From positions 1-26,337 of the forward strand of contig DASUBV010000111.1 of the NCBI GenBank assembly GCA_035763085.1: DNA of 26,337 bases, in the 5' to 3' direction. Of the stretch, positions 6,635-14,400 are shown piece after piece. The notes under the pieces are model-generated. The model was not told the DNA's origin. It saw only the letters and a program-made list of their open reading frames with translations, and ran no database searches. The DNA is from DASUBV01 sp035763085 (GTDB lineage Bacteria; Actinomycetota; Actinomycetes; Streptosporangiales; Streptosporangiaceae). The position numbers were made by a program, and so were the translations under genes. Each line of letters starts with the position of its first letter. The first letter of the stretch is position 1.

Positions 6635-7648
6635 GTGGCCGACACCGTGCAGCGCCGGACGCCGGCGCCGCCCGCGGGCCAGCACCTGGCAGCCCGCCCC
6701 GGCCAGCCGGGGCGGGCCCGTGCCGCCGCCTTCATCCGGCGGCACAAGATCGCCCCCTACCTGCTGCTGCTGCCGGCCCTGGCCGGGATCGCGCTGGTGC
6801 TGCTGTGGCCGCTGGCCCAGGTCGTGACGTTCTCGTTCCAGAACTACGGGCTGCCGCAGCTGACCGGTGCCGCGCCCACCCAGTGGGTGGGCTGGGCCAA
6901 CTTCACCTCGGTGCTGCACGACAGCGAGTTCTGGCTATCGCTGCGCACCACCGTGCTGTTCGCGGTGGTGGTGGTGCCGCTGACGCTGATCGCCGGCACC
7001 GTGGTCGGCCTGCTGCTGAACCGGCTGGGCCGCAGGATGTCGGCCTTCGTGGCCGGCGCGGCGCTGCTGGCCTGGGCCACCCCGCCGACGGCCGGCGCGG
7101 TGCTGTTCTACTGGCTGTTCAACCCGGACGGCGGACTGGTCGACTGGGGCCTGTCGAAAATGCCGCACTGGCTGGTCGGCAGCACCGACTGGGCGCAGTA
7201 CAACTGGACCACCACCGGGGCGCTGCAGGCCTACACGGTGATCACCATCCTGGTGGTCTGGACCTCGTTCCCGTTCATCGCGGTCACGGTGCTCGCCGGG
7301 CTCAAGACGGTGCCGGCCGAGCTGTACGAAGCAGCCTGGGTGGACGGGGCGAGCCGCTGGCGCGTGTTCTGGCGGGTCACCTACCCGCTGCTCAAGCCGA
7401 TCTTCCTGGTCCTGCTGCTGCTGTCGGTGATCTGGGACTTCAACATCTTCACCCAGACGTTCGTGATCACCGGGTTCCCCGGCAATCAGAACGAGTTCAA
7501 CCTCTCGCTGTACATGTACGCCCAGGCGTTCGGGTTCCCGCCCAGCTACGGGCTGGGCGGCGCGCTGGCGCTGATCTTCACGCTGATCCTGCTGGTGGTC
7601 ACGGTGGGATACGTCCGCTCCTCGGTCAAGCAGGGAGCCCTCGCGTGA
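6635..7648 (+). CDS. ABC sugar transporter permease, MalF type
   Basis: The 337-residue protein has a cytoplasmic N-terminal tail (about 35 residues) and six predicted membrane segments beginning with YLLLLPALAGIALVLLWPLA. The permease signature loop is LYEAAWVDGASRWRVFW (EAA motif), which contacts the ATPase subunit. The length and the NYGLPQLTG / FTSVLHDSEFW region fit the first permease of CUT1-type carbohydrate importers. The start is GTG 6635, with GGGAG six bases upstream. It follows the binding protein after a 217-bp spacer with a hairpin and tandem repeats, and precedes the second permease. No ATPase gene lies in the cluster; in actinomycetes several such importers share one ATPase (MsiK-like) encoded elsewhere, and I infer that here. 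Confidence 0.93.
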   Translation: MADTVQRRTPAPPAGQHLAARPGQPGRARAAAFIRRHKIAPYLLLLPALAGIALVLLWPLAQVVTFSFQNYGLPQLTGAAPTQWVGWANFTSVLHDSEFWLSLRTTVLFAVVVVPLTLIAGTVVGLLLNRLGRRMSAFVAGAALLAWATPPTAGAVLFYWLFNPDGGLVDWGLSKMPHWLVGSTDWAQYNWTTTGALQAYTVITILVVWTSFPFIAVTVLAGLKTVPAELYEAAWVDGASRWRVFWRVTYPLLKPIFLVLLLLSVIWDFNIFTQTFVITGFPGNQNEFNLSLYMYAQAFGFPPSYGLGGALALIFTLILLVVTVGYVRSSVKQGALA

Positions 7649-7748
7649 GCGCGCCGGAGGCGCGCGGCGCCCGCCGGGCAGGCCAGCGCAGCGACGAGAG
7701 CAGGCGGCGCCTGCCGGCGCCCCGCAGGCGCGCGAGGAGGACCTCAGC

Positions 7749-8657
7749 ATGACCGGGATCACGATGTCGCCACCGCGGGCCGGCGGGCAGGCCGGGGCGC
7801 GGGCGCGCGCGGCACGGCGGGCCCGGGCGGTCAGCCGGAACGGCTTCGCGCTGCTGATCGCGCTCGTCACGCTGTTCCCGATCTTCTGGATGGTCTCGAC
7901 CGCGTTCAAGCCGTCGCAGGAGATCTACTCACTCACGCCCAGCCTGCTGCCCGCGCACCCGACGCTGGGCAACTTCCGGATCGTGTCCAGCGGCCAGGCC
8001 GCGGGCGGCATCGGCTCGATCTGGCTGTTCTTCCGCAACAGCCTGAGCGTGACGCTGGCCACGGTCGTGGTCGCGTCGCTGATCTCGCTGCTGGCCTCCG
8101 TCGCGGTGGCCCGGTTCCGGTTCCGGCTGCGGGCCACGTTCCTGGTCATGCTGCTGATCGTGCAGATGATCCCCGGCCAGGCGCTGATCATCGCCCTGTT
8201 CGTCGACTTCAACAAGCTGGGCCTGCTGGAGAACCTCGGCGGCCTGATCATCGTCTACGCGGCCCAGGCGCTCCCGGTGTCGATCTGGATGCTGCGCAAC
8301 TTCGTGGCCACCGTGCCGAAGGAACTCGAGGAGGCAGCTGCCATCGACGGCGCATCATCGCCCCGGATCTTCTGGCGGATCCTGTTCCCGCTCGTGGCCC
8401 CGGGGCTGGTCGCGACCAGCATCTTCTCCTTCATCACCGCCTACAACGAGTTCATCGTGGCGTTCACCTTCCTGGCCCAGGATCACCCGCTGTTCACGCT
8501 GCCGATCTACGTGACCTACTTCTTCGGCCGCGGCGGCGCGCAGTGGGGCCCGATCATGGCCGCCTCCACGCTCTACACGGTCCCGGTGCTGATCTTCTTC
8601 ATGCTCGTCCGGCGCCGCCTGGTCGGCGGCCTGGTCGCGGGGGCGGTGAAGGGGTGA
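7749..8657 (+). CDS. ABC sugar transporter permease, MalG type
   Basis: The 302-residue protein has an Arg/Ala-rich N-terminal tail, then six predicted membrane segments starting at FALLIALVTLFPIFWMVSTAFK. The EAA loop is LEEAAAIDGASSPRIFW, and the SVAVARFRFRLR and FITAYNEFIVAFTF segments are typical of the second permease in CUT1 importers. It should form the membrane channel with the preceding permease. The start is ATG 7749, with GAGGAGG about eight bases upstream. The 100-bp gap after the first permease gene is GC-rich and holds no gene. Its last codons overlap the start of the glycosidase gene, so the two are probably translationally coupled. Confidence 0.93.
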   Translation: MTGITMSPPRAGGQAGARARAARRARAVSRNGFALLIALVTLFPIFWMVSTAFKPSQEIYSLTPSLLPAHPTLGNFRIVSSGQAAGGIGSIWLFFRNSLSVTLATVVVASLISLLASVAVARFRFRLRATFLVMLLIVQMIPGQALIIALFVDFNKLGLLENLGGLIIVYAAQALPVSIWMLRNFVATVPKELEEAAAIDGASSPRIFWRILFPLVAPGLVATSIFSFITAYNEFIVAFTFLAQDHPLFTLPIYVTYFFGRGGAQWGPIMAASTLYTVPVLIFFMLVRRRLVGGLVAGAVKG

Positions 8658-10138
8658 GCCTGCCCGCTGACGCCGACCCGCAGCTGGGCCGGCTGGCCGA
8701 TGCCGTCCTGATCCCTCCGTTCCTGACCTGGGCCGTGCCCCCGTGGATGGCCGGGGCGCTCGGCCGCGGGCTGGCCGGGACGACGCTGTACGGGCTGAAC
8801 ATCGAGTCGCCCGAGCAGCTGGCCATGCTGACCGCGAAGCTGCGCGCCGCGGCGCCCGAGCCGGTGATCGCCATCGACGAGGAAGGCGGCGATGTCACCC
8901 GGATCGCGCACCGCCGCGGCAGCCCGTACCCGGGCAACGCGGCGCTGGGCACCATCGATGACCCCGGCCTGACCGAGGCGGTGTACGCGGCGCTCGGCGC
9001 GGACCTGGCCGGGCTGGGCATCAGCCTGGACCTGGCGCCGGCGGTGGACGTGAACACCGCGGCCGACAATCCGGTGATCGGCACCCGGGCGTTCGGCTCG
9101 GACACCGCGCTGGTGGCCCGGCACGCGGCGGCGGCGGTGACCGGACTGCAGTCGGCCGGCGTAGCGGCCTGCGCCAAGCACTTCCCCGGCCACGGCAGCA
9201 CCCGGATCGACAGCCACCACGAGCTGCCCACGGTGGACGCCGGGATGGACCTGCTGGCCGAGCGCGACCTGCCGCCGTTCGCGGCCGCCATCGAGGCCGG
9301 GGTCCGCGCCATCATGCCCGGCCACCTGCGGGTGCCCGAGCTCACCGGGGACCTGCCCGCCTCGCTGTCGCCGGCGGCGCTGACCGGGCTGCTGCGCGGC
9401 GAGCTCGGGTTCGCCGGGGTGATCGTGTCGGACGGGCTGGAGATGCGGGCTGTGGCCGACGTGTACGGGATCCCCGAGGCCGCGGTGCGCGCCGTGTCGG
9501 CCGGCACCGACCTGCTGTGCCTGGGCCGGGATCAGGACGAGCGCATGTACCTGCGGGTCCGGCAGGCCCTGATCAGCGCCGTGCGGTCGGGCCGGATGCC
9601 GGGCGAGCGGCTGGAGGACGCCGCCGCCCGGGTGACCGGGCTGCGCGACTGGACGGCCGCGGCGGCCGGGTGCGAGCGCGGCGGGGGCGCGGAGATCGGG
9701 CTGGCCGCCGCGCGCCGCGCGGTCCGGGTGGACGGCGTCCCGCAGCCGCTGCACCGGCCGCTGGTGGTCGAGGTGGTCCCGCCGGCCAACATGGCGGCCG
9801 GGCCGATTCCCTGGGGCCTGGGGGCCTTTGTGCCGGCCGACAGCCTGCGGCGGATCGCCACCGGCACGCTGTCGGAGGGCATGGCCGGCACGATCTCCGG
9901 CCTGCTGGCCGAGGCGGCGGGCCGCTCGCTGGTCCTCGTGGTCCGCGACGCGCACCGGCATCCGGCGGCGGCCGGCATCGCCACCGCGATCCTGGCCGCC
10001 CGGCCGGACGCGGTGGTGGTGGAGATGGGGCTGCCGGTCTGGCGGCCGCCCGCGGGCCTGTACCTGGCCACGTTCGGGGCGGCCCGGACCAGCGGCCGGG
10101 CGGCGGCAGAGGTGCTGGGCCTGGCCGGGCCGTGCTAA
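8654..10138 (+). CDS. Glycoside hydrolase family 3 protein, NagZ-like
   Basis: The 494-residue protein has no signal peptide, so it should work in the cytoplasm on sugars delivered by the adjacent importer. The GH3 barrel spans about residues 10-350 with AIDEEGGDVTRI (74-85), the NagZ-type loop KHFPGHGSTRIDSHHELP (175-192; the Asp-His of this loop is the usual general acid/base dyad) and the nucleophile Asp260 in VSDGLEM. The KHFPGHG...DSH signature points to beta-N-acetylglucosaminidase activity rather than beta-glucosidase. The C-terminal 120 residues form a second, less conserved GH3-like domain. It starts at GTG 8654, overlapping the stop of the permease gene by 4 bases (GTGA). It converges on the DUF2252 gene with only 14 bp between stops, and no clear terminator is visible there. 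Confidence 0.9.
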   Translation: MSLPADADPQLGRLADAVLIPPFLTWAVPPWMAGALGRGLAGTTLYGLNIESPEQLAMLTAKLRAAAPEPVIAIDEEGGDVTRIAHRRGSPYPGNAALGTIDDPGLTEAVYAALGADLAGLGISLDLAPAVDVNTAADNPVIGTRAFGSDTALVARHAAAAVTGLQSAGVAACAKHFPGHGSTRIDSHHELPTVDAGMDLLAERDLPPFAAAIEAGVRAIMPGHLRVPELTGDLPASLSPAALTGLLRGELGFAGVIVSDGLEMRAVADVYGIPEAAVRAVSAGTDLLCLGRDQDERMYLRVRQALISAVRSGRMPGERLEDAAARVTGLRDWTAAAAGCERGGGAEIGLAAARRAVRVDGVPQPLHRPLVVEVVPPANMAAGPIPWGLGAFVPADSLRRIATGTLSEGMAGTISGLLAEAAGRSLVLVVRDAHRHPAAAGIATAILAARPDAVVVEMGLPVWRPPAGLYLATFGAARTSGRAAAEVLGLAGPC

Positions 10139-10152
10139 CCCGCTTGAGACCG

Positions 10153-11612
10153 CTAGAGGCCGCGCTGGGCGATGACGCGGCCGGTGGCGGCGGCCTTGGC
10201 CAGCGCCTGGTGGTCGCGCTCGGTCTGGTCGGCGTAGGCGCTGGCGAACTCGGCCACGGCCTGGTCGAACACCGCGGCCTTGCCGAGGTAGGCGGCGATG
10301 GCGACCGAGTCGCCGGACCGGGCGTGTGACCGGGCCAGCGTCCACGCGCACAGCTCGCCGTAGTTGAGCATGGCCGGCGGCCGCATGGCGTCGATGTCCA
10401 GCGAGAACTTCCAGTCGCGCAGCTGCCGGACGTAGAAGTCATGGGTCTTCCCGTCGAGCACCTTCTCGCTGCGCTGCCAGCCCAGGAAGATGTCGCTGAC
10501 CGGCTGGATGAGCCACTGGCCCTCGACCACGCGCTGGCCCTGGTTGGCGTACCGGCCCGGGCCGGTGAACTCGGCCAGGACCGACGGCTGGGCCTCCTTG
10601 AGCTGCAGGATGAGCGGCTCGGTGCCGTCCCTGGCGGTGAACAGGAAGATCCAGCAGCGGGTACCGACGCTGCCCACCCCCACCACCTTGCGGGCCGCGT
10701 CCGCCAGCCGGTAGCGCTGGAACAGGATCCGGTGCGCCCCGTTGATCGTGCGGCGGTACCTGGCCAGCATGGCGTCCAGCCGGGTCTCGAAGCCGAGCCG
10801 GTCCCGCTCCTGCGGCAGGAGATGCGACACGGGCATGATCAGCGGCGGGTCGGCCACGATCCGGGTCTTGCCGTCCACCTCGGCGCACAGCTTCCCGAAC
10901 GCCTGCATGCTGTCCCTGGCCCGGGCCCTGGCCAGGCTGCGGGCCACCGTCTTGCGTTCCCGCGCGGTCGAGCGGGACTCAAACATGCGCTCCACCTGGG
11001 CCAGGTCCACGCGCGCGTACCAGACATCGATGTTGGGCATGCCGGCGAAGGTGCGCATCGCCTCCGGTAGCGCCGGACGCTGGCGGTCACGATCTGGCGG
11101 CGCTGCTTGCGGGCGAAGCCGTTCCCGCGGGCGGCCACTTCCAGGCTGGCGGCCAGCCGCTTGACGTCCCACTCCCAGGGCCCGGGCAGTGTCTCATCAA
11201 AGTCGTTGACGTCGAACAGGAACTTCCGCTCGGGCGAGGCGAAGATGCCGAAGTTGGACAGGTGCGCGTCGCCGCAGGCCTGCACGACCAGCCCGGTGCA
11301 CGGCGTCGCGGCCAGGTCGCTGGCCATCGGCAGGGCCGCGCCGCGGAAGTAGGCGAACGGGGACGCCAGCATCCGGCCGTACCGGATCGGGATCAGCTCC
11401 GGCAGCCGGGACTCCGCCTGGCGCTGCAACTGGTCCACCGGATCCGGCCGGCCCGGCGGCGGGTCGAACACCGCGTGAGTGTCCCGCGGCGCCGCCTCCC
11501 GGGCCGCCTTGCCGCGGGCCACCCGGTCCGCCAGCGTCAGCCGCCCCAGGCTGGGGTCCAGGACGCCGCCCGCCACCCGGCCCGGCGGTGTCCGGGCAGG
11601 CTGATCAGCCAT
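10153..11612 (-). pseudogene. DUF2252 family gene with a single-base frameshift
   Basis: Two overlapping frames together encode one DUF2252 protein of about 486 residues. The 5' part (ATG 11612; GGGAG seven bases upstream) contains RYGRMLASPFAYFRGAA, CGDAHLSNFGIF and DVNDFDETLPGPWEWDVKRL, which are kinase-like motifs of the family, and runs to VTASVRRYR. The family then continues in the other frame as EAMRTFAGMPNIDVWYARVD and on to the TAG at 10153. The switch is at about 11063-11067, where the + strand reads CCTCCGG and CCTCCCGG would restore the frame. Without it translation yields 257 residues with a foreign tail. The downstream half keeps good coding sequence, so the break is recent, a sequencing error at a short C run, or a -1 frameshift site. 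The function of DUF2252 is not established. Confidence 0.85.
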
Positions 11613-11771
11613 CGCGGCGCTCCCATCGTCTGGTGAGGGCAGCCTGCCAGGCTCGCGCGGGCCCCTCGTCACCCGCCGCGGGTGACCGCGCTTTCGGGGT
11701 GATCGCGCGCCAGGTGCCGCTCCAGGCCGCTTTGAGCCGTGCCGCACCACCAGTCGGACGCGGTTTACCTG

Positions 11772-11784
11772 CATAATGCTTGGC
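11772..11784 (+). promoter_or_regulatory. Candidate -10 box for a leaderless Rrf2 transcript
   Basis: CATAAT at 11772-11777 is a good -10 hexamer in otherwise GC-rich DNA. It lies 7 bases before the ATG at 11785, where the conserved Rrf2 N terminus begins. No ribosome binding site precedes that ATG, so transcription may start at the A of the start codon. The box sits inside GCATAATGC, a short palindrome that could also be a repressor site. No convincing -35 box is seen. Confidence 0.45.
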
Positions 11785-12234
11785 ATGCGTTTGTCCGCCC
11801 GTGCCGATTACGCCCTCCGTGCCGCGATCGAGCTCGCCGCCTCCGGTGGCGGGCACGTGACGGCCGATCAGCTCGCCCGCAGCCAGGCCATTCCGGGGAA
11901 GTTCCTGGAGGCCATCCTGACGCAGCTGCGCCGGGCGGGCCTGGTGCGCAGCCAGCGCGGCCCGGACGGCGGGTTCTGGCTGGCCCGGCCCGCGAGGGAG
12001 ATCTCGCTGGCCGACATCATCCGGGCCATCGACGGCCCGCTGGTGGGCGTCCGGGGCGAGCGCCCGGAGAACCTGGGCTACATCGGGGCAGCGGAGCCGC
12101 TGCAGACGGTGTGGATCGCGCTGCGCGCGAACGAGCGCGCCATCCTGGAGGACGTGAGCCTGGACCACATCGTCAGCGGGCAGCTCCCTGACGAGGTGCG
12201 CAAGCTGTCGGAGATGCCCGGCGCCTGGGAGTAG
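11785..12234 (+). CDS. Rrf2-family transcriptional regulator
   Basis: The 149-residue protein begins MRLSARADYALRA, the classic Rrf2 start, followed by a winged helix-turn-helix (LARSQAIPGKFLEAILTQLRRAGLV, then the wing RGPDGGFWLARP) and the dimer helix. Rrf2 members include IscR, NsrR and RirA, which hold iron-sulfur clusters through conserved cysteines. This protein has no cysteine at all, so it cannot use that cluster and belongs with the redox-insensitive or CymR-like members. ATG 11785 is preferred over ATG 11776 because it gives the family N terminus. It is divergent from the DUF2252 gene across 172 bp and probably represses itself or that neighbour. It is followed by several hairpins. 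Confidence 0.88.
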   Translation: MRLSARADYALRAAIELAASGGGHVTADQLARSQAIPGKFLEAILTQLRRAGLVRSQRGPDGGFWLARPAREISLADIIRAIDGPLVGVRGERPENLGYIGAAEPLQTVWIALRANERAILEDVSLDHIVSGQLPDEVRKLSEMPGAWE

Positions 12235-12251
12235 CTTCTCCGGACAGCACA

Positions 12252-12273
12252 CAGCCCAGCCGAAGCTGGGCTG
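12252..12273 (+). terminator. Hairpin after the Rrf2 gene
   Basis: CAGCCCAGC (12252-12260) and GCTGGGCTG (12265-12273) form a perfect 9-bp stem with the stable tetraloop CGAA, 18 bases after the Rrf2 stop. There is no strong T run; terminators without a U tract are common in high-GC actinomycetes. Confidence 0.7.
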
Positions 12274-12301
12274 CGAAGCGGGCTCTGTCTACACCGGGGG
12301 T

Positions 12302-12350
12302 CCAGGGGGCGAGCCCCTGGTGCTGGGGGTTCCAGGGGGTGGCCCCCTGG
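12302..12350. repeat. Two related GC-rich hairpin repeats
   Basis: CCAGGGG/CCCCTGG (12302-12308 with 12314-12320) and CCAGGGGG/CCCCCTGG (12332-12339 with 12343-12350) are near-identical stem-loops 30 bp apart, each preceded by GGGGGT. They lie between the convergent Rrf2 and clgR genes, and the second is followed by GTTATTTC. This GGGGGTCCAGGGGG family of hairpins is seen at many gene ends in actinomycete genomes, so they look like a dispersed terminator repeat, present here as a pair. Confidence 0.7.
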
Positions 12351-12361
12351 GTTATTTCTGG

Positions 12362-12904
12362 CTAGACCGGCACCATGTTGGTGATGTCGCTGATCCGGTC
12401 AAACCGGGGCGCCGATACCGGCAGCTGGGACCGGTCGAGCACCTTGCCCGGCTCGGAGATCAGGCTGCGGTCGGGGCGGACGGTGATCCTGGACGGCGCG
12501 GCCATCGGGAGCCGGGCGCCCGCGGGCACCGGCATCCGGCGCGCGGCCGTGGCCGTCGGGACCGCGGACCCGTCGTGGCCGGCGGGCCGCGGCGCGGGCG
12601 CGCCGTCCAGCGCGGGCTCGATGGGGCCGTCGTGGCTGACCGGGCCGGCGTAGACGGGCTCGCTCTGCAGCTCGGCGAGGGCGAAACTGTCCGAAACCTC
12701 GCGGAGCACCTGCGACAGCGGAGCCCCCAGGGCACCGCAGATCGACGCCAGCAGCTCCGAGGACGCTTCCTTCTGGCCGCGCTCTACCTCGGACAGGTAC
12801 CCCAGTGACACGCGCGCCGCGGCGGACACCTCGCGGAGGGTGCGGCCCTGACGGAGACGCAGCCGCCGAAGTGCATCGCCAAGCATGTGACGAAGCAAGA
12901 CCAT
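12362..12904 (-). CDS. clgR: ClgR-type XRE transcriptional regulator
   Basis: The 180-residue protein starts MVLLRHMLGDALRRLRLRQG and has an XRE helix-turn-helix (about residues 10-67: LREVSAAARVSLGYLSEVE, SSELLASICGAL). The sequence LGYLSEVERGQKEASSELL is characteristic of ClgR, the actinobacterial activator of clp protease and other proteostasis genes. The position after cinA in the ftsK-rimO-pgsA-cinA block supports the name. The second half is a Pro/Ala-rich linker ending in ISDITNMVPV; a hydrophobic C terminus of this kind fits the known turnover of ClgR by Clp, which is inference here. The start is ATG 12904, with AGGAGG at 12915-12920 (minus strand) ten bases upstream. A separate promoter probably lies in the 105-bp gap before it. 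Confidence 0.85.
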   Translation of the reverse strand: MVLLRHMLGDALRRLRLRQGRTLREVSAAARVSLGYLSEVERGQKEASSELLASICGALGAPLSQVLREVSDSFALAELQSEPVYAGPVSHDGPIEPALDGAPAPRPAGHDGSAVPTATAARRMPVPAGARLPMAAPSRITVRPDRSLISEPGKVLDRSQLPVSAPRFDRISDITNMVPV

Positions 12905-12974
12905 CGTCGCACTCCCTCCTGAGCCGATCGCTGACACCTCCACCGTACCTGCCCTTACGGACAGTTCGGGAGAG

Positions 12975-13002
12975 GGTATAACTGCGTGTTCGCCTGTGTA
13001 AC
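12975..13002 (-). promoter_or_regulatory. Candidate clgR promoter
   Basis: On the minus strand, GTTACA (12997-13002) and TATACC (12975-12980) form a -35/-10 pair with a 16-bp spacer, about 70 bases before the clgR start. The spacer contains GGCGAAC (12988-12994), which resembles one half of ClgR-type operators, so autoregulation is possible. The second half-site is not evident. Confidence 0.4.
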
Positions 13003-13009
13003 GCTGTAA

Positions 13010-13510
13010 TCAGGCTATGTCTTCCCGGAGCGATCCGGCCAGCAAATTAAGCGCGCTCTCGACGGTGTCCCGGCGGATCGCGGCCCGGTCGCCGGCCAGC
13101 GCGAGCTCGCGGCAGACCGTCCCGCCCGGCCCGGCGACCGCGATGAAGACGGTCCCCACCGGCTTCCCGTCCGCCGGATCGGGCCCCGCCACGCCCGTCG
13201 TGGCCACCCCGACCGTGGTCCACATCCGGGCCCGCGCGCCCTCAGCCATCGCCTCGGCCACCGCCGGGTGCACAGCTCCATGCTGTTCTAGCAGGTCATC
13301 GGGCACACCGAGGACAGCAGCCTTCAGGTCGGTGGCGTAGGCCACCACGCCGCCGCGGAACGCGGCCGAGGCACCCGGCACGCTGGTGATCGCCGCGGCG
13401 ACCAGCCCGCCGGTCAGCGACTCGGCCGTGCTGATCGTCTCGCCGCGGGCGATCAGCAGGCCGACCGCCTCCGCCGCCAGCGCGGCCGACCGGGTCCTGG
13501 CGCCTGTCAT
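13010..13510 (-). CDS. cinA: CinA C-terminal-type nicotinamide-nucleotide amidohydrolase
   Basis: The 166-residue protein is the stand-alone CinA C-terminal (PncC) domain. The signature TAESLTGGLVAAAIT holds the catalytic Ser31, followed by FRGGVVAYATDLKAAVLGV and GVATTGVAGPDPADGKPVGTVFIAV, all typical. The family hydrolyses nicotinamide mononucleotide to nicotinate mononucleotide and ammonia in NAD recycling. The N-terminal MoaB-like domain of full-length CinA is absent, as is usual for actinobacterial copies in this position. The ATG at 13510 overlaps the pgsA stop by 4 bases (ATGA), indicating translational coupling. The gene order pgsA-cinA-clgR is conserved in the phylum. Confidence 0.92.
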   Translation of the reverse strand: MTGARTRSAALAAEAVGLLIARGETISTAESLTGGLVAAAITSVPGASAAFRGGVVAYATDLKAAVLGVPDDLLEQHGAVHPAVAEAMAEGARARMWTTVGVATTGVAGPDPADGKPVGTVFIAVAGPGGTVCRELALAGDRAAIRRDTVESALNLLAGSLREDIA

Positions 13511-14400
13511 GACTGCCCTCCTCCGGTCTCCCGGGCCGCCGGACCGCCCCGATTGCGTGGCCTGCCCGGTACGTCCGGCCCGCTCGATGGCTCGGTAAAC
13601 GCCGGTTCGCTTGTCGCTGAATCGCCGACAGCTGAATCCCCCTGGACCCGGCTACCACGGTCAGAACCAGCGGAAACGGGCTTTTCGGCATGCTGGCCCG
13701 GACCCGCGGCCGGCCCTGGCCCGGCTGGCCGGCTCCCGGCCTGCCCGGGGTCAGCGCGGCGCGCGGCGGCCGGGCCGGGCCCGGCCGCGCGCCCGGCCGG
13801 CTGGCCCGGCACGGCCCGGTGCAGCCGCACGGCCCGGACCGTGTAGTCCACGCCGGTCACCACCGTCACGATCACGGCCGCGCCCATCACCAGGCGCCGC
13901 TCCAGCCAGAAGCCGCCCGGCAGGATGTACAGGCTGATGGCGATCACCTGCAGCATCGTCTTGATCTTCCCGCCCCGGCTGGCCGCGATCACGCCGTGCC
14001 GGATCACCCAGAACCGCAGCGCCGTGACGGCCAGCTCGCGAGCCAGGATCACCACCGTGACCCACCAGGCCAGCTGGCCCAGCGCGGACAGCGTGACCAG
14101 CGCCGAGCCGGTCAGCGCCTTGTCAGCGATCGGGTCGGCGATCTTGCCGAAATCGGTGATGAGGTTGCGCCGCCGGGCCAGCTCGCCGTCCAGCAGGTCG
14201 GTCACCGAGGCGATGGCGAAAGCCGCGAACGCCGCGAGCCGGTACCCGGGCCCGCCGGCCACCAGCAAGGCCACGAAGACCGGCACCAGGAGCAGGCGCA
14301 GGACGGTCAGCGCGTTGGCCACGTTCATCAGCCGGGGCGCGGCGACTCCCCCGCCGCCAGCCGCCCCGTCCCCCGTCCCCCGAGCAGCCGGCTGGCTCAA
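13507..14400 (-). CDS. pgsA: CDP-diacylglycerol-glycerol-3-phosphate 3-phosphatidyltransferase
   Basis: The 297-residue membrane enzyme makes phosphatidylglycerophosphate from CDP-diacylglycerol and glycerol-3-phosphate. The CDP-alcohol phosphotransferase motif is complete: Asp68, Asp71, Gly72, Ala75, Arg76, Gly85, Asp89 and Asp93 in DLLDGELARRRNLITDFGKIADPIAD (given here only as pattern positions 68-93). Several membrane segments follow. About 100 C-terminal residues (from about 200) form a Pro/Ala/Gly/Ser-rich cytoplasmic tail absent from most PgsA proteins. The frame opens with TTG 14400, overlapping the rimO stop by 4 bases (TTGA); ATG 14328 (MNVANALTVLRL) is where most homologs begin and is a real alternative start. 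Confidence 0.9.
   Translation of the reverse strand: MSQPAARGTGDGAAGGGGVAAPRLMNVANALTVLRLLLVPVFVALLVAGGPGYRLAAFAAFAIASVTDLLDGELARRRNLITDFGKIADPIADKALTGSALVTLSALGQLAWWVTVVILARELAVTALRFWVIRHGVIAASRGGKIKTMLQVIAISLYILPGGFWLERRLVMGAAVIVTVVTGVDYTVRAVRLHRAVPGQPAGRAAGPGPAAARRADPGQAGSRPAGPGPAAGPGQHAEKPVSAGSDRGSRVQGDSAVGDSATSEPAFTEPSSGPDVPGRPRNRGGPAARETGGGQS

Noticed and set aside
11060..11070. Programmed -1 frameshift in the DUF2252 gene
   Set aside because: No slippery heptamer or clear downstream structure is present, and DUF2252 is normally encoded in one frame; mutation or sequencing error is likelier.
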